A stretch of DNA of 47,482 nucleotides from Clostridia bacterium (GTDB lineage: Bacteria > Bacillota > Clostridia > Oscillospirales > Acutalibacteraceae), in the NCBI GenBank assembly GCA_017436225.1, contig JAFSDM010000031.1:1-47482 (forward strand), in the 5' to 3' direction. Below are positions 23,758 through 30,912 of the stretch, piece after piece. The notes under the pieces were generated by a model, which was not told the DNA's origin, made no database searches, and worked only from the letters and a program-made list of their open reading frames with translations. A program made the position numbers and the translations under genes. Numbering within the stretch: the stretch's first letter is position 1; every line of letters starts with the position of its first letter.

Positions 23758-24153
23758 ATGGAAAAGATATGGAATGAAATGTATGAAGCCGCAAAAGCCG
23801 TATTGAATGAGCGGAGAATTTCGGAATATGTCACCTGCGGAGAAGTATCCGCTGCGGTCTGTTCAAAATCAGGAAAGATATATACGGGGGTTTGTATCGA
23901 CACCTGCTCAACACTTGGCATTTGTGCAGAAAGAAATGCTATTTTTAATATGATTACTAACGGTGAACAGGAAATTGACAAAGTTCTTTGTATTTTGCCC
24001 GATGGTTCTAACGGCGCTCCTTGTGGTGCTTGTCGAGAACTTATGGTTCAACTTATGGCAGGAAATTATTATGATATAGAAATTATGCTTGATTATTCCA
24101 CGGGCAAAACCATAAAACTCGGTGAAATAACTCCTGAATGGTGGATTAAATAA
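23758..24153 (+). CDS. Cytidine deaminase-like protein
   Basis: A 131-residue zinc hydrolase of the cytidine deaminase superfamily. The motif pair CAERNA (catalytic Glu, first zinc Cys) and PCGACRE (two zinc Cys) is intact and correctly spaced. Length fits tetrameric cytidine deaminases and the related blasticidin-S deaminases, so the substrate could be cytidine or a cytosine-containing compound. The start is the ATG at 23758 after GAGGAG; a TTG at 23740 lies upstream of that site. It stands alone behind its own promoter in the accessory zone. Confidence 0.85.
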   Translation: MEKIWNEMYEAAKAVLNERRISEYVTCGEVSAAVCSKSGKIYTGVCIDTCSTLGICAERNAIFNMITNGEQEIDKVLCILPDGSNGAPCGACRELMVQLMAGNYYDIEIMLDYSTGKTIKLGEITPEWWIK

Positions 24154-24425
24154 ATTCCAATAGGTCGAGCAGATATAAAACTAATATAATTATAAAACAT
24201 CATTCCTAAACTATTTATGAGTTCGAACAAGTAGCTCAAAAATTCAAAAGGGCATCGAATTTTATCCATTGCTTTGCATTGAATTATTACTGCTTTTATG
24301 CTATGCTTGTGCTACAATAGGGACAAAAAATATTTCTATATTGCGTTGCAAGTGATTCAATAAATTTAGTATAGATTGAACTCCTTGATTGTTATATAAT
24401 AAAATCAAAGAAAGGAGTGTTCGTA
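24154..24425 (+). repeat. Remnant of a hairpin-array promoter ahead of an HTH gene
   Basis: The segment 24266-24330 retains only the end of an array: a degenerate final hairpin CATTGCTTTGCATTG, then TTGAAT (24279-24284), a 17-base spacer ending GCTTTTATGC, and a decayed -10 TATGCT (24302-24307). The following GTGCTACAATAGGGACAA closely matches 38345-38360 at array A4. A nearer TATAAT about 30 bases before the HTH gene probably drives it now. The rest of this gap shows no gene. Confidence 0.55.
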
Positions 24426-25289
24426 ATGGTAAATGAAATTTTAGGTGCTAATATAAGAAAATACCGACTTGCATTTAACTGGACACAAGAAAAATTGGCA
24501 GATATTTTATGCGTTTCTCATCAAGTAATTAGCAAGTGGGAAAATGGTATTGCAGCCCCTGATATTGCAATTCTGTGTTCATTGACAAGAATTTTTAATG
24601 TCTCATTAGATGATTTGTGTGGCGTTTCTCCGAAACAAATTGATGATTTTATAGAAGAAATCGAGAGTACAATTCAAAAAGAAAATACCACATATCAATC
24701 TTTGCATACAAAATGGGATGGAATAGAACAACAATTGATACATCATCCAACAAATGATAAACTCTTATTTGTTACATTAAAATTTCTTCGTACTATGCAC
24801 GATAAAATAGAGACAGATGCTCAAAAAGAGATAGTTAATGCAGAGATTCTTAAAGTTAGTGAAAGAATTTTAGATTTCTCAAGAAACGATTCATATCGCA
24901 GTTATGCAAATTATAACCTTGCGGTTTACTATTCAGAGCAAGTGAATCTAAAGCGTAGCAATGAACAGGATATAAAAAACGCAGAAAAATCAAAAGCGTA
25001 TGCAGATTTAGTTCTGTACAAAGATATGCATAAAAGTTTTTATCATACATTTGGCGCTACGACTTTGCAAGAAGATTTGATAGCAAAAGAAAAAACACTT
25101 ATTGAAATGATTGATGCAACTAAGAGGGCGTGCGAAAATTTGATTAGATGCTATAAACACCATTTTTCTGATATTGATTATAAAAGTAAATCTTATACAG
25201 AACTGTCGCAATTCTTGAATGAAATAGAGGTGTTTTCAAGCAAGTTATCATCACACTGTAAAGACTTTGAAAAGGCAAGGCAGGAATAA
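24426..25289 (+). CDS. XRE-family HTH regulator with helical C-terminal domain
   Basis: A 287-residue protein. Residues 5-60 form a Cro/CI helix-turn-helix (TQEKLADILCVSHQVISKWE, ending NVSLDDL). The remainder is helical, probably TPR-like or ligand-sensing, with no membrane segment. The ATG at 24426 has AAAGGAG suitably upstream; the GTG at 24417 lies inside that site. Downstream comes a 62-base tail shared with the HTH gene at 38574-39737. The flanks of the two genes are more alike than the proteins beyond the HTH. Confidence 0.82.
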   Translation: MVNEILGANIRKYRLAFNWTQEKLADILCVSHQVISKWENGIAAPDIAILCSLTRIFNVSLDDLCGVSPKQIDDFIEEIESTIQKENTTYQSLHTKWDGIEQQLIHHPTNDKLLFVTLKFLRTMHDKIETDAQKEIVNAEILKVSERILDFSRNDSYRSYANYNLAVYYSEQVNLKRSNEQDIKNAEKSKAYADLVLYKDMHKSFYHTFGATTLQEDLIAKEKTLIEMIDATKRACENLIRCYKHHFSDIDYKSKSYTELSQFLNEIEVFSSKLSSHCKDFEKARQE

Positions 25290-25338
25290 CCATTATACTT
25301 TCGGTTGTTTTACTGCTTAAAAACAAAGTTTTTAACTG
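25277..25338 (+). repeat. 62-base conserved tail, copy 1
   Basis: It aligns without gaps to 39782-39843; I count 52 of 62 identical bases. It includes a hairpin TTAAAAAC-AAA-GTTTTTAA. Here it covers the HTH gene's stop codon; at copy 2 it lies about 45 bases beyond the stop. Confidence 0.8.
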
Positions 25339-25343
25339 CACTT

Positions 25344-25421
25344 ATGCTTGTATTATTTTTAGTTCTGTGGTATGATTATTGTCATACCACAGTTTTTTGT
25401 GTTCTAATTTAACACAAGCAT
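25344..25421 (+). repeat. ATGCTTGT/ACAAGCAT-bounded segment with terminator
   Basis: ATGCTTGT (25344-25351) and its complement ACAAGCAT (25414-25421) bracket a terminator hairpin CTGTGGTATGA (25365-25375) with TCATACCACAG (25382-25392) plus T-run. The same pair of ends brackets a different hairpin at 39989-40098. The right end overlaps a probable promoter (TTGTGT, 18 bases, TATACT) for the next gene. Confidence 0.6.
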
Positions 25422-25448
25422 ATACTAAACCTAAAGGTTGGTGATTTT

Positions 25449-25958
25449 ATGAAGAAATTCAGCCAAGGCAGCATTGAAATTCACACCACTAAGGCAGATG
25501 CAATAGATAAATTCAGGCAGATGCAGGGCTATTGCAGAGAAGAGATAAGCGGTGAAAACTCTCTTCTTTTTAAATGCACTAAAAAGGGTAAAATCACCAT
25601 ATTCTGTCAGTCGGCCAGAAAGGGCAGAGCAAATTTGCGGTCCATAAGGCTTTTGGCTACAATCACTGAACAAAATGGCAAAATCTACGCGAACTACCTT
25701 ACAAGGTTTAGCAGGGCTTATGGCATTGTAAATTCGGTTTTAATAGGAATGGATTTTTTGCTTGCCTTTTTTCTTCTACCCTTTGTTAAGGGATTCGATT
25801 TCTCAATCGTTCTAGCGGTATTGCTTTTAAATTTAGCTTTTTTGGGATATAGCATATATGGCAATATTAAAGAAAAAGAAAACCTGCAAAAGGATTCCGA
25901 AATAATAGTAAACGAGCTTGAAAAAAGAATTGAAGCAATAAATCTGTGGGATAAATAA
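25449..25958 (+). CDS. Two-helix membrane protein of unknown function
   Basis: A 169-residue protein. About 95 polar, basic residues are followed by two adjacent transmembrane helices (near 97-115 and 118-138) and a charged helical tail. I recognise no family. The leader TTTAACACAAGCATA...GGTGATTTTATG is shared with the unrelated gene at 40124, so the two genes occupy equivalent slots behind paralogous HTH genes. Confidence 0.6.
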   Translation: MKKFSQGSIEIHTTKADAIDKFRQMQGYCREEISGENSLLFKCTKKGKITIFCQSARKGRANLRSIRLLATITEQNGKIYANYLTRFSRAYGIVNSVLIGMDFLLAFFLLPFVKGFDFSIVLAVLLLNLAFLGYSIYGNIKEKENLQKDSEIIVNELEKRIEAINLWDK

Positions 25959-25995
25959 ATTTGCGGTACTAAAGCACAAATTATATTGTTTAACC

Positions 25996-26023
25996 GTAGG
26001 GAAGGGTCAAGACCCTTCCCTAC
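25996..26023. repeat. Perfect GTAGGG hairpin
   Basis: GTAGGGAAGGGTC pairs perfectly with GACCCTTCCCTAC around AA. It follows the gene at 25449-25958 and could end its transcript, though no strong T-run follows. GTAGGG...CCCTAC hairpins are, from memory, frequent dispersed repeats in gut Clostridia. Confidence 0.5.
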
Positions 26024-26063
26024 ATTATGTGTCTAAATCAACATTTGCAAAAGAACATAAAAT

Positions 26064-26112
26064 AAAAATCTGCAGGTACGGCATAAAATGCTTTTACCTA
26101 CAGATTTTTTTT
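26064..26112 (-). terminator. Terminator of the phosphodiesterase-peptidase operon
   Basis: AAAAATCTGCAGGTA (26064-26078) pairs with TACCTACAGATTTTT (26096-26110) with one G-T pair. Read leftward it ends in a T-run just after the gene at 26125. Confidence 0.75.
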
Positions 26113-26124
26113 GTTTTATTAAAC

Positions 26125-26928
26125 TCACAGGCTGCCCTTAATTGCGCGGTAGAGGTGCACTATGTTTAAATCCTCCTCCATATCAAGCCCGTGTGAGCCG
26201 CAGCCGCCATCTATTTCGTGGCAACCGTGGTCCATAGCAAAGCCCAGCAGGGTGTTGTGGCTTTTCCAGTGCTTTTCTATAAGAGCGGCAAATTCGTTAT
26301 AGGCGTTTATGTTATGCTCCAGCGCCAATAAAGCCTCTTCGCTTTCGGGGCCGAACTTATGCATGGTGCTATCGTAATTGCCGTTATAAAGGGCAATAAA
26401 ATCATATTCATCCTGAATAATCAGCTCTTTTGCCTTTCTATTCGCCTCATCAATGGTGTCAAAAATAAAATAATCCATTTTTCTGTTTAAAAATATAAGC
26501 GACATACTGTCCTTACCCGTTGAAATAATCGCAACCTTTTTACCGCCCTTAATAAGCGAATCAAAAATGGTTTCAATGGTTATTACCGGCTTTACATAGC
26601 CTTTTATACCGTGTATTTCGGGCTTAACGCCTGTGTACATTGTACCAAAGCAAACGGGCGTTACCGATGGCATAACGGTGCAAAAGGGGAGCTTTAAATC
26701 GGTGGGCTTTATAATAGGGGTGAACATATTATAATATTTTTCAAAAATCCACTGGGCAATAGCATCGGGATTATACATAAAAATTCGGTCGGCTTTTTCG
26801 TTTTTAAAGGAGGCATCAAGGTATTTTATAAGGTCTTGATTTGCCTCTGCCGCAAGGCTTGGGGGCAGCACTCCGATTGCATATGCCAATCCGCCGCACA
26901 GACTGTCAAGCGAGGTTTTGTTTATCAT
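26125..26928 (-). CDS. Alkaline-phosphatase-superfamily protein (phosphodiesterase/pyrophosphatase-like)
   Basis: A 267-residue cytoplasmic protein. Motifs fit the type I phosphodiesterase branch: the region PSVTPVCFGTMYTGVKPEIHG carries the conserved Thr-Pro and HGI pattern, YNGNYDSTMHKFGP a mid-domain Asp/His pair, and FAMDHGCHEIDGG the late DH metal-binding pair. Substrate is unknown. It starts 2 bp after the M28 peptidase stop, with AAAGGAG upstream. A role with the peptidase, perhaps processing a phosphorylated or nucleotide-linked substrate, is only inference. Confidence 0.75.
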   Translation of the reverse strand: MINKTSLDSLCGGLAYAIGVLPPSLAAEANQDLIKYLDASFKNEKADRIFMYNPDAIAQWIFEKYYNMFTPIIKPTDLKLPFCTVMPSVTPVCFGTMYTGVKPEIHGIKGYVKPVITIETIFDSLIKGGKKVAIISTGKDSMSLIFLNRKMDYFIFDTIDEANRKAKELIIQDEYDFIALYNGNYDSTMHKFGPESEEALLALEHNINAYNEFAALIEKHWKSHNTLLGFAMDHGCHEIDGGCGSHGLDMEEDLNIVHLYRAIKGSL

Positions 26929-26930
26929 AA

Positions 26931-28166
26931 TTAAAACTCCTTTACCGCACGGGTTTTTCTTTTAAAATAGTTTTGAATATCGTTTTTAATTTCATCTGTA
27001 ATTTCTAAAGAAAGCGGTATTTCATCTGCATTTGCGAAAATTTCCGTAAATTTAGCTATCAGCTTAATATCGGTTAAAAGGGTTTTTGCCGATACCATTT
27101 CGGCGGTGTCGTAGCGTGTGTGAATGGTATGTGTGCCGTCCATGGTGTTTCGCGCAAAGGAAATAGCAGGAACGCCTGCGCGAATAAAGGAATTGGAATC
27201 GCTGGAGCGTATTTTGTACTTAACCTCTGCCGCTACGCGCTGCTTTTTAAAGAACTTGGTCATAAAATCTGCCATTTGCTCATTAATGCAGGAAAAAGCG
27301 GTAAACACCCCCATAAACGAGCCAACCATATCTAAATTAACGTTTAATAGGGTGTGTTCAAGCTCGGCTTTATGCATAGCGCAGTATTCCTCCGAGCCAA
27401 GCAGTCCGCGTTCCTCACTTCCGCACCATAAAAAGCGTATGCTACGCCTGGGGCGATTGGCGGAAAAATATTCTGCAAGACCTAACAGCGCAATACAGCT
27501 TGACATATTGTCATAAGCGCCGATGGAGAGGGAGGAGGAGTCGTAATGGGCGGAGAAAATTATGGTTTCCTCACTTTCGCCCTCAATATCTAGTATAACG
27601 TTGTGCGACTCGCCTATATAATGGCTCTGCTGGGTGGTAATTTCGGCAAATTTCGAGTTAGCTTTTACAAGCGCCATAGCATCTTTAACGTTAATGTTTA
27701 TAATGGGAGGGCGGTTTTCCGCTTTATGCTCAAAGCAAATTTCTTTTTGCTCAATATCGGTATCTCTATAGCAAATATTTCCGTTATAGGTAATAATTCC
27801 CAAAGCGTTATTTTCGGTAAGCTTATCATAAATGGAGAAGGTTAGCCTGCCACCCAAAAGAACGATTTTATCCTTGCATTTTTTAAGTGAGGCGGAGCTT
27901 AGGTTGTTAAGGTAGTAAAAACCTGCCGCAACCGTTTTACTTTCCGAACCGTTAAAGGCGCGGCAAGGGATTTCTCTGCCGTCTACCACAAGCCTTGCGG
28001 TTTTTGTTTCGTACATAGTAATGGGGAAAGCCTCAATCCTAGCTTCAAGACCCATTTCGGCGCAAAGGGATTTTATGTATTCGGCGCAGGCTAGCTCCTC
28101 TTTGGTTCCGCCCGTTCTTATATAAGCGGTGTCTTTAAAAATTTTATTAATCATTTTACAGTTCAT
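26931..28166 (-). CDS. M28-family zinc aminopeptidase
   Basis: A 411-residue protein. The start is the ATG at 28166, with GAGGTGG upstream; a longer reading crosses the promoter (TTGCGA-N17-TATATT). The co-catalytic zinc site is visible: His-Asp in FSAHYDSSS, Asp in GAYDNMSS, the catalytic Glu pair in GSEERGLLGS, Asp in NVNLDMVGS and His in GTHTIHTRYDT. Residues about 95-190 form an inserted domain resembling the protease-associated fold. No signal peptide is seen, so it probably acts inside the cell on peptides. It is first in a two-gene operon. Confidence 0.87.
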   Translation of the reverse strand: MNCKMINKIFKDTAYIRTGGTKEELACAEYIKSLCAEMGLEARIEAFPITMYETKTARLVVDGREIPCRAFNGSESKTVAAGFYYLNNLSSASLKKCKDKIVLLGGRLTFSIYDKLTENNALGIITYNGNICYRDTDIEQKEICFEHKAENRPPIININVKDAMALVKANSKFAEITTQQSHYIGESHNVILDIEGESEETIIFSAHYDSSSLSIGAYDNMSSCIALLGLAEYFSANRPRRSIRFLWCGSEERGLLGSEEYCAMHKAELEHTLLNVNLDMVGSFMGVFTAFSCINEQMADFMTKFFKKQRVAAEVKYKIRSSDSNSFIRAGVPAISFARNTMDGTHTIHTRYDTAEMVSAKTLLTDIKLIAKFTEIFANADEIPLSLEITDEIKNDIQNYFKRKTRAVKEF

Positions 28167-28302
28167 TTTAAATGCCACCTCGTTTAGATATAAGCTTTCA
28201 TTTATTTTAATATACCACAAAATATTCAAAGTCGCAATAATTTATTGATTTTTGCGAAATTTTGTTTTTTAAAAAAAATTGCCAAGATTGCAAAATTTGC
28301 TA

Positions 28303-28331
28303 TTGACTTTTTGAAGCAGATGGTATAGAAT
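28303..28331 (+). promoter_or_regulatory. Promoter of tRNA-Leu
   Basis: TTGACT (28303-28308), a 17-base spacer and TAGAAT (28326-28331), 19 bases before the tRNA. Confidence 0.75.
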
Positions 28332-28350
28332 AGTATGGTCAACAAAATAA

Positions 28351-28437
28351 GCCGCTGTGGTGGAATAGGCAGACACAAGGGACTTAAAATCCCTCGGTAG
28401 CAATATCGTGCCGGTTCAAGTCCGGCCAGCGGCACCA
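28351..28437 (+). tRNA. tRNA-Leu (anticodon TAA)
   Basis: The acceptor stem GCCGCTG pairs with CAGCGGC, with encoded ACCA. The anticodon stem AGGGA/TCCCT holds loop CTTAAAA, giving anticodon TAA for UUA. The D-loop, long variable arm and GGTTCAAGTCC T-arm are all present. Confidence 0.97.
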
Positions 28438-28472
28438 AAAAATAAGACAGTCTTCGGACTGTCTTATTTTTT
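28438..28472 (+). terminator. Terminator of tRNA-Leu
   Basis: AATAAGACAGTC (28441-28452) and GACTGTCTTATT (28457-28468) close a TTCG tetraloop, followed by T-run. Array A3 begins right after it. Confidence 0.92.
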
Positions 28473-28474
28473 AT

Positions 28475-28658
28475 CCAATCCGAAGGATTGGTATGTAATC
28501 TCGCGTAGCGAGGATGTAATCACGCGTAGCGTGTATGGCATCACCGCAGGTGTATTTTCTTCGGATTGATTACATACCACCTACGGTGGATTACATACAT
28601 TTCTTCGAAATGATTACATCCAACACTTCGTGTTGATTTCATACAATGCTCCGCATTG
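28475..28658 (+). repeat. Symmetric hairpin array A3
   Basis: It begins CCAATCC-gaa-GGATTGG, directly after the tRNA-Leu terminator. Units include CTCGCgtaGCGAG, CACGCgtaGCGTG, CACCTacgGTGG, ATTTCttcGAAAT, AACACttcGTGTT and AATGCtccGCATT. Here the linkers read ATGTAATC in the first half and GATTACATAC in the second, a matched change relative to arrays A1 and A2. The outer stem is AATCCGAAG (28477-28485) with CTTCGGATT (28559-28567). The final hairpin gives the -35 box of the next gene. Confidence 0.8.
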
Positions 28659-28684
28659 ATTTATTATCGCTTTTATGCTATACT
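28656..28684 (+). promoter_or_regulatory. Array-borne promoter of the PH-like membrane protein gene
   Basis: TTGATT (28656-28661), a 17-base spacer ending GCTTTTATGC, and TATACT (28679-28684). It nearly matches the promoter at 3275-3303. Confidence 0.75.
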
Positions 28685-28705
28685 AAACCCAAGGCGGTGA
28701 TGTGA

Positions 28706-29125
28706 GTGGACAAAAAATATATTGCGTTTAATACACATTTAATTCTTTGTTTTGTTCTTTTTCTTATCTTTATCAGTCTTTCTATAGGTTGTGCAATAGA
28801 AAGAGATATTGGCTTGAGTATTATGTTTGGGATTTTCGTTTTACTACCTGTGTTTGTGTTTGCAATTTCACCGTTTTATTTCGTTTTTTCTGATGAATGT
28901 GTTGAAATTGTTTATAAATTTGGTCGAAGAGAAAAAATTAAATGGAGCGATATAAGAAACATCTCACTAATGGGTAGTTGGATTGGTGCTGGTGGCGGAT
29001 TGCCGCACTATGTAATTGCCTATCCTAAAAAAGAAAAAAGACTGTTTTTTGTGGTTGGAGAAATTCAAAAAACAAGAAAAACTAAAAGGCTCATAGAAAA
29101 GTATTATAAAAAGAAAATTGTATAG
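28706..29125 (+). CDS. Membrane protein with a bacterial PH-like domain
   Basis: A 139-residue protein starting at GTG (28706) after AAGGCGGTGA. Two transmembrane helices (about residues 10-32 and 37-61) are followed by a cytoplasmic or membrane-surface domain with PH-like beta strands: FSDECVEIVYKFGRREKIKWSD, then IRNISLMGSW. Such domains occur in small YdbT-like or bPH membrane proteins of unknown role. Accessory and AT-rich, it stands alone behind an array promoter. Confidence 0.65.
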   Translation: MDKKYIAFNTHLILCFVLFLIFISLSIGCAIERDIGLSIMFGIFVLLPVFVFAISPFYFVFSDECVEIVYKFGRREKIKWSDIRNISLMGSWIGAGGGLPHYVIAYPKKEKRLFFVVGEIQKTRKTKRLIEKYYKKKIV

Positions 29126-29165
29126 AAAATCAGGTTTTTCGACCGGTTCCATTTTGAGTGTCGAT

Positions 29166-29320
29166 CCCAAAAATCCCGTTCACGAAAGTGGGCGGGATTT
29201 TTACTTCTTACCTCTTGCTTCTTCACTCTTACCTCAACCAAAATTCCTAACGGGATTTTTGGGAAGTAATAAGTAATAGGTAATAAGTATTGCGGCTTCA
29301 CCGCTTTTATGTTATAATAC
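29166..29320 (+). repeat. Adapter element, family B, complete copy with promoter
   Basis: A terminator (AAAAATCCCG, 29169-29178, with CGGGATTTTT, 29193-29202) is followed by an ACTTCTTACCTCTTGCTTC-type tract. An inverted copy of the terminator arm follows: AACGGGATTTTTGGG at 29249-29263 is complementary to CCCAAAAATCCCGTT at 29166-29180. Then come an AAGTAATAAGTAATAGG tract and a promoter TTGCGG (29290-29295), 17 bases, TATAAT (29313-29318). The order is identical to the copy at 2524-2641, but the terminator sequence differs. Confidence 0.7.
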
Positions 29321-29340
29321 ACCAAAAGGTCGGTGGTACT

Positions 29341-30066
29341 ATGAATTTACAAGAAATTAAAAACAAGCTTTTATCTGATTACAAATACCGAATTGAGTTG
29401 CACGCCCACACGGCGCCTGTAAGCATTTGCAGCGAAGTTTCGCCAAAAGAGCTTGTTGAAATCTACAAAGGGCAGGGCTTTGATGCCGTCGTGATAACCA
29501 ATCATTTTAAATATTTAGCCGATGGTGCCGATAAGGAAAAATATATAAACGATTATGTTGCCGCCTTTGAAGAAACTCAAAAAATCGGCGAAGAGGCAGG
29601 TCTTAAGGTTTACCTTGGCACAGAAATCAGGTTTACCGAGAATAGCAATGAATATTTAATTTTTGGAGTAACCAAGGATATGCTTTGGGAAATTTACGAT
29701 TTTTTGCCAAACGGCATTGAAAATTTCAGAAAAAATTATTCTATGCCTGAAAGCCTGTTTATTCAAGCGCACCCTATGAGAAACGGTATGCAGAGCGTTG
29801 ACCCCAGCCTTTTAGATGGGGTAGAGGTTTTTAATATGCATCCAAACCATAACTCGCGCGTGGGACTTGTTTCAAAATATGCCAAAGAAAACGGCTTTAC
29901 CATTATAACATCAGGCTCAGATTTCCACCACAAAAACCAAAGCCACGAGGGTGTATCGGCAATGAGGTGCGCCGCTTTGCCGAAGGACTCTTTTGAACTT
30001 GCCAAAATTCTAAAAAGCGGAGATTATTTGCTTGAAGTAGGCGGAAATAATATCATATTCCCATAA
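29341..30066 (+). CDS. PHP-domain metal-dependent phosphoesterase
   Basis: A 241-residue protein. PHP motifs are intact: HAHT (residues 21-24), VVITNHF, a metal-binding Glu in LGTEIRF, FIQAHP and SGSDFHH. The fold hydrolyses phosphate esters with two or three metal ions. Relatives include histidinol phosphatase-like and exonuclease-like proteins; the substrate here is unknown. The ATG at 29341 follows GGTCGGTGG; a longer reading from 29290 would start in the -35 box. A terminator with stem AAAAGCTTCTTGAG follows at about 30110-30146. Confidence 0.85.
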   Translation: MNLQEIKNKLLSDYKYRIELHAHTAPVSICSEVSPKELVEIYKGQGFDAVVITNHFKYLADGADKEKYINDYVAAFEETQKIGEEAGLKVYLGTEIRFTENSNEYLIFGVTKDMLWEIYDFLPNGIENFRKNYSMPESLFIQAHPMRNGMQSVDPSLLDGVEVFNMHPNHNSRVGLVSKYAKENGFTIITSGSDFHHKNQSHEGVSAMRCAALPKDSFELAKILKSGDYLLEVGGNNIIFP

Positions 30067-30109
30067 AATCTATCTAATACCACTTGGTTTTTATATGTTT
30101 TTTGGAATA

Positions 30110-30146
30110 AAAAAGCTTCTTGAGGAATTACTCAAGAAGCTTTTTA
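30110..30146 (+). terminator. Terminator of the PHP gene
   Basis: AAAGCTTCTTGAG and CTCAAGAAGCTTT form a strong stem followed by a short T-run. Confidence 0.8.
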
Positions 30147-30221
30147 GTTTGTAAAGGTTTTTGAATAGGGAACGACTTGTGTTGTCGTTCCAAATTGGGT
30201 TTGTACATTTTTTGCTATAAT

Positions 30222-30421
30222 TTTGCCTTAAAACCTCAAACGTTCAGGACGCGGGGTATAAGCTACGCCGCATCCACAAATTTATTCGTAAAAAACCGGT
30301 CAAGGACCGGCGGTCAGGGAAAATTTGCCTTAAAACCTCAAACGTTCAGGACGCGGAGTGAGACTAAGGCGGTGATAAAAACTATCCCGTAATAAACCGG
30401 TCAAGGACCGGCGGTCAGGGA
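30222..30421. repeat. Tandem duplication downstream of dut
   Basis: Two units are offset by about 101-102 bases. The 33 bases at 30222-30254 recur exactly at 30324-30356. The 28 bases at 30293-30320 recur at 30394-30421, including the hairpin CCGGTC-aag-GACCGG, which read leftward is a terminator for dut. The second copy runs into the dut stop codon. The segments between the conserved parts differ. No gene is seen in 30067-30414. Confidence 0.75.
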
Positions 30422-30900
30422 GTGGTGGAGCCGAAACCACCGTTGCGAATACCGTCGGTTTCGTCATCTACCGTAATGCCGAAAGGCATAAATATACCCT
30501 GCGCAAAGCCCTGCCCCGCCGTAACCGATACGGTTTTTTCATTGTGGCAGTTGGTCATTCGCACCATAATGTGCCCCTCATTGTCGGAATAGAAATAGTC
30601 ACTGTCTATAACGCCTACGGTGTTGTTAAGGGTTAAGCGGAACTTAAAGCCTAAACCACTGCGTGGGTAAATAAGCAGTACGTAGCCGTTTTCAATTTCA
30701 GCTCTTATGCCTGTGGGAATGGTAATTTCCTCACCCGGCGCAAGCGTAAAATCAAAAGGTGCGTAGAAATCGTATCCCGCCGAGCCTACAGTTGCTCTGT
30801 GAGGCGATTTTATATTTTCGTAGCACTCCTTTGTTGCCGCAGAATAAGCGGAACAAAATTGTTCGTAACTAACCTTGTGAAATTTAGCAATTCTTTCCAT
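30415..30900 (-). CDS. dut: dUTP diphosphatase
   Basis: A 161-residue trimeric-type dUTPase that hydrolyses dUTP to dUMP, keeping uracil out of DNA. All five motifs are recognisable: 1, GSAGYDFYA; 2, PRSGLGFKF; 3, NNTVGVIDSDYFYS with the catalytic Asp and substrate Tyr region; 4, GQGFAQGIF; 5, NGGFGST at the C-terminus. Residues 1-30 form an N-terminal extension compared with minimal enzymes. It is last in a leftward cluster behind three deacetylases, 12 bp from the nearest. Confidence 0.9.
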   Translation of the reverse strand: MERIAKFHKVSYEQFCSAYSAATKECYENIKSPHRATVGSAGYDFYAPFDFTLAPGEEITIPTGIRAEIENGYVLLIYPRSGLGFKFRLTLNNTVGVIDSDYFYSDNEGHIMVRMTNCHNEKTVSVTAGQGFAQGIFMPFGITVDDETDGIRNGGFGSTTP

Positions 30901-30912
30901 AAATATCCCCTT

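Noticed and set aside
30177-30392. Short open frame over the dut-downstream repeat
   Set aside because: It is created by the tandem repeat itself, encodes a repeated peptide of no known type and has no binding site.
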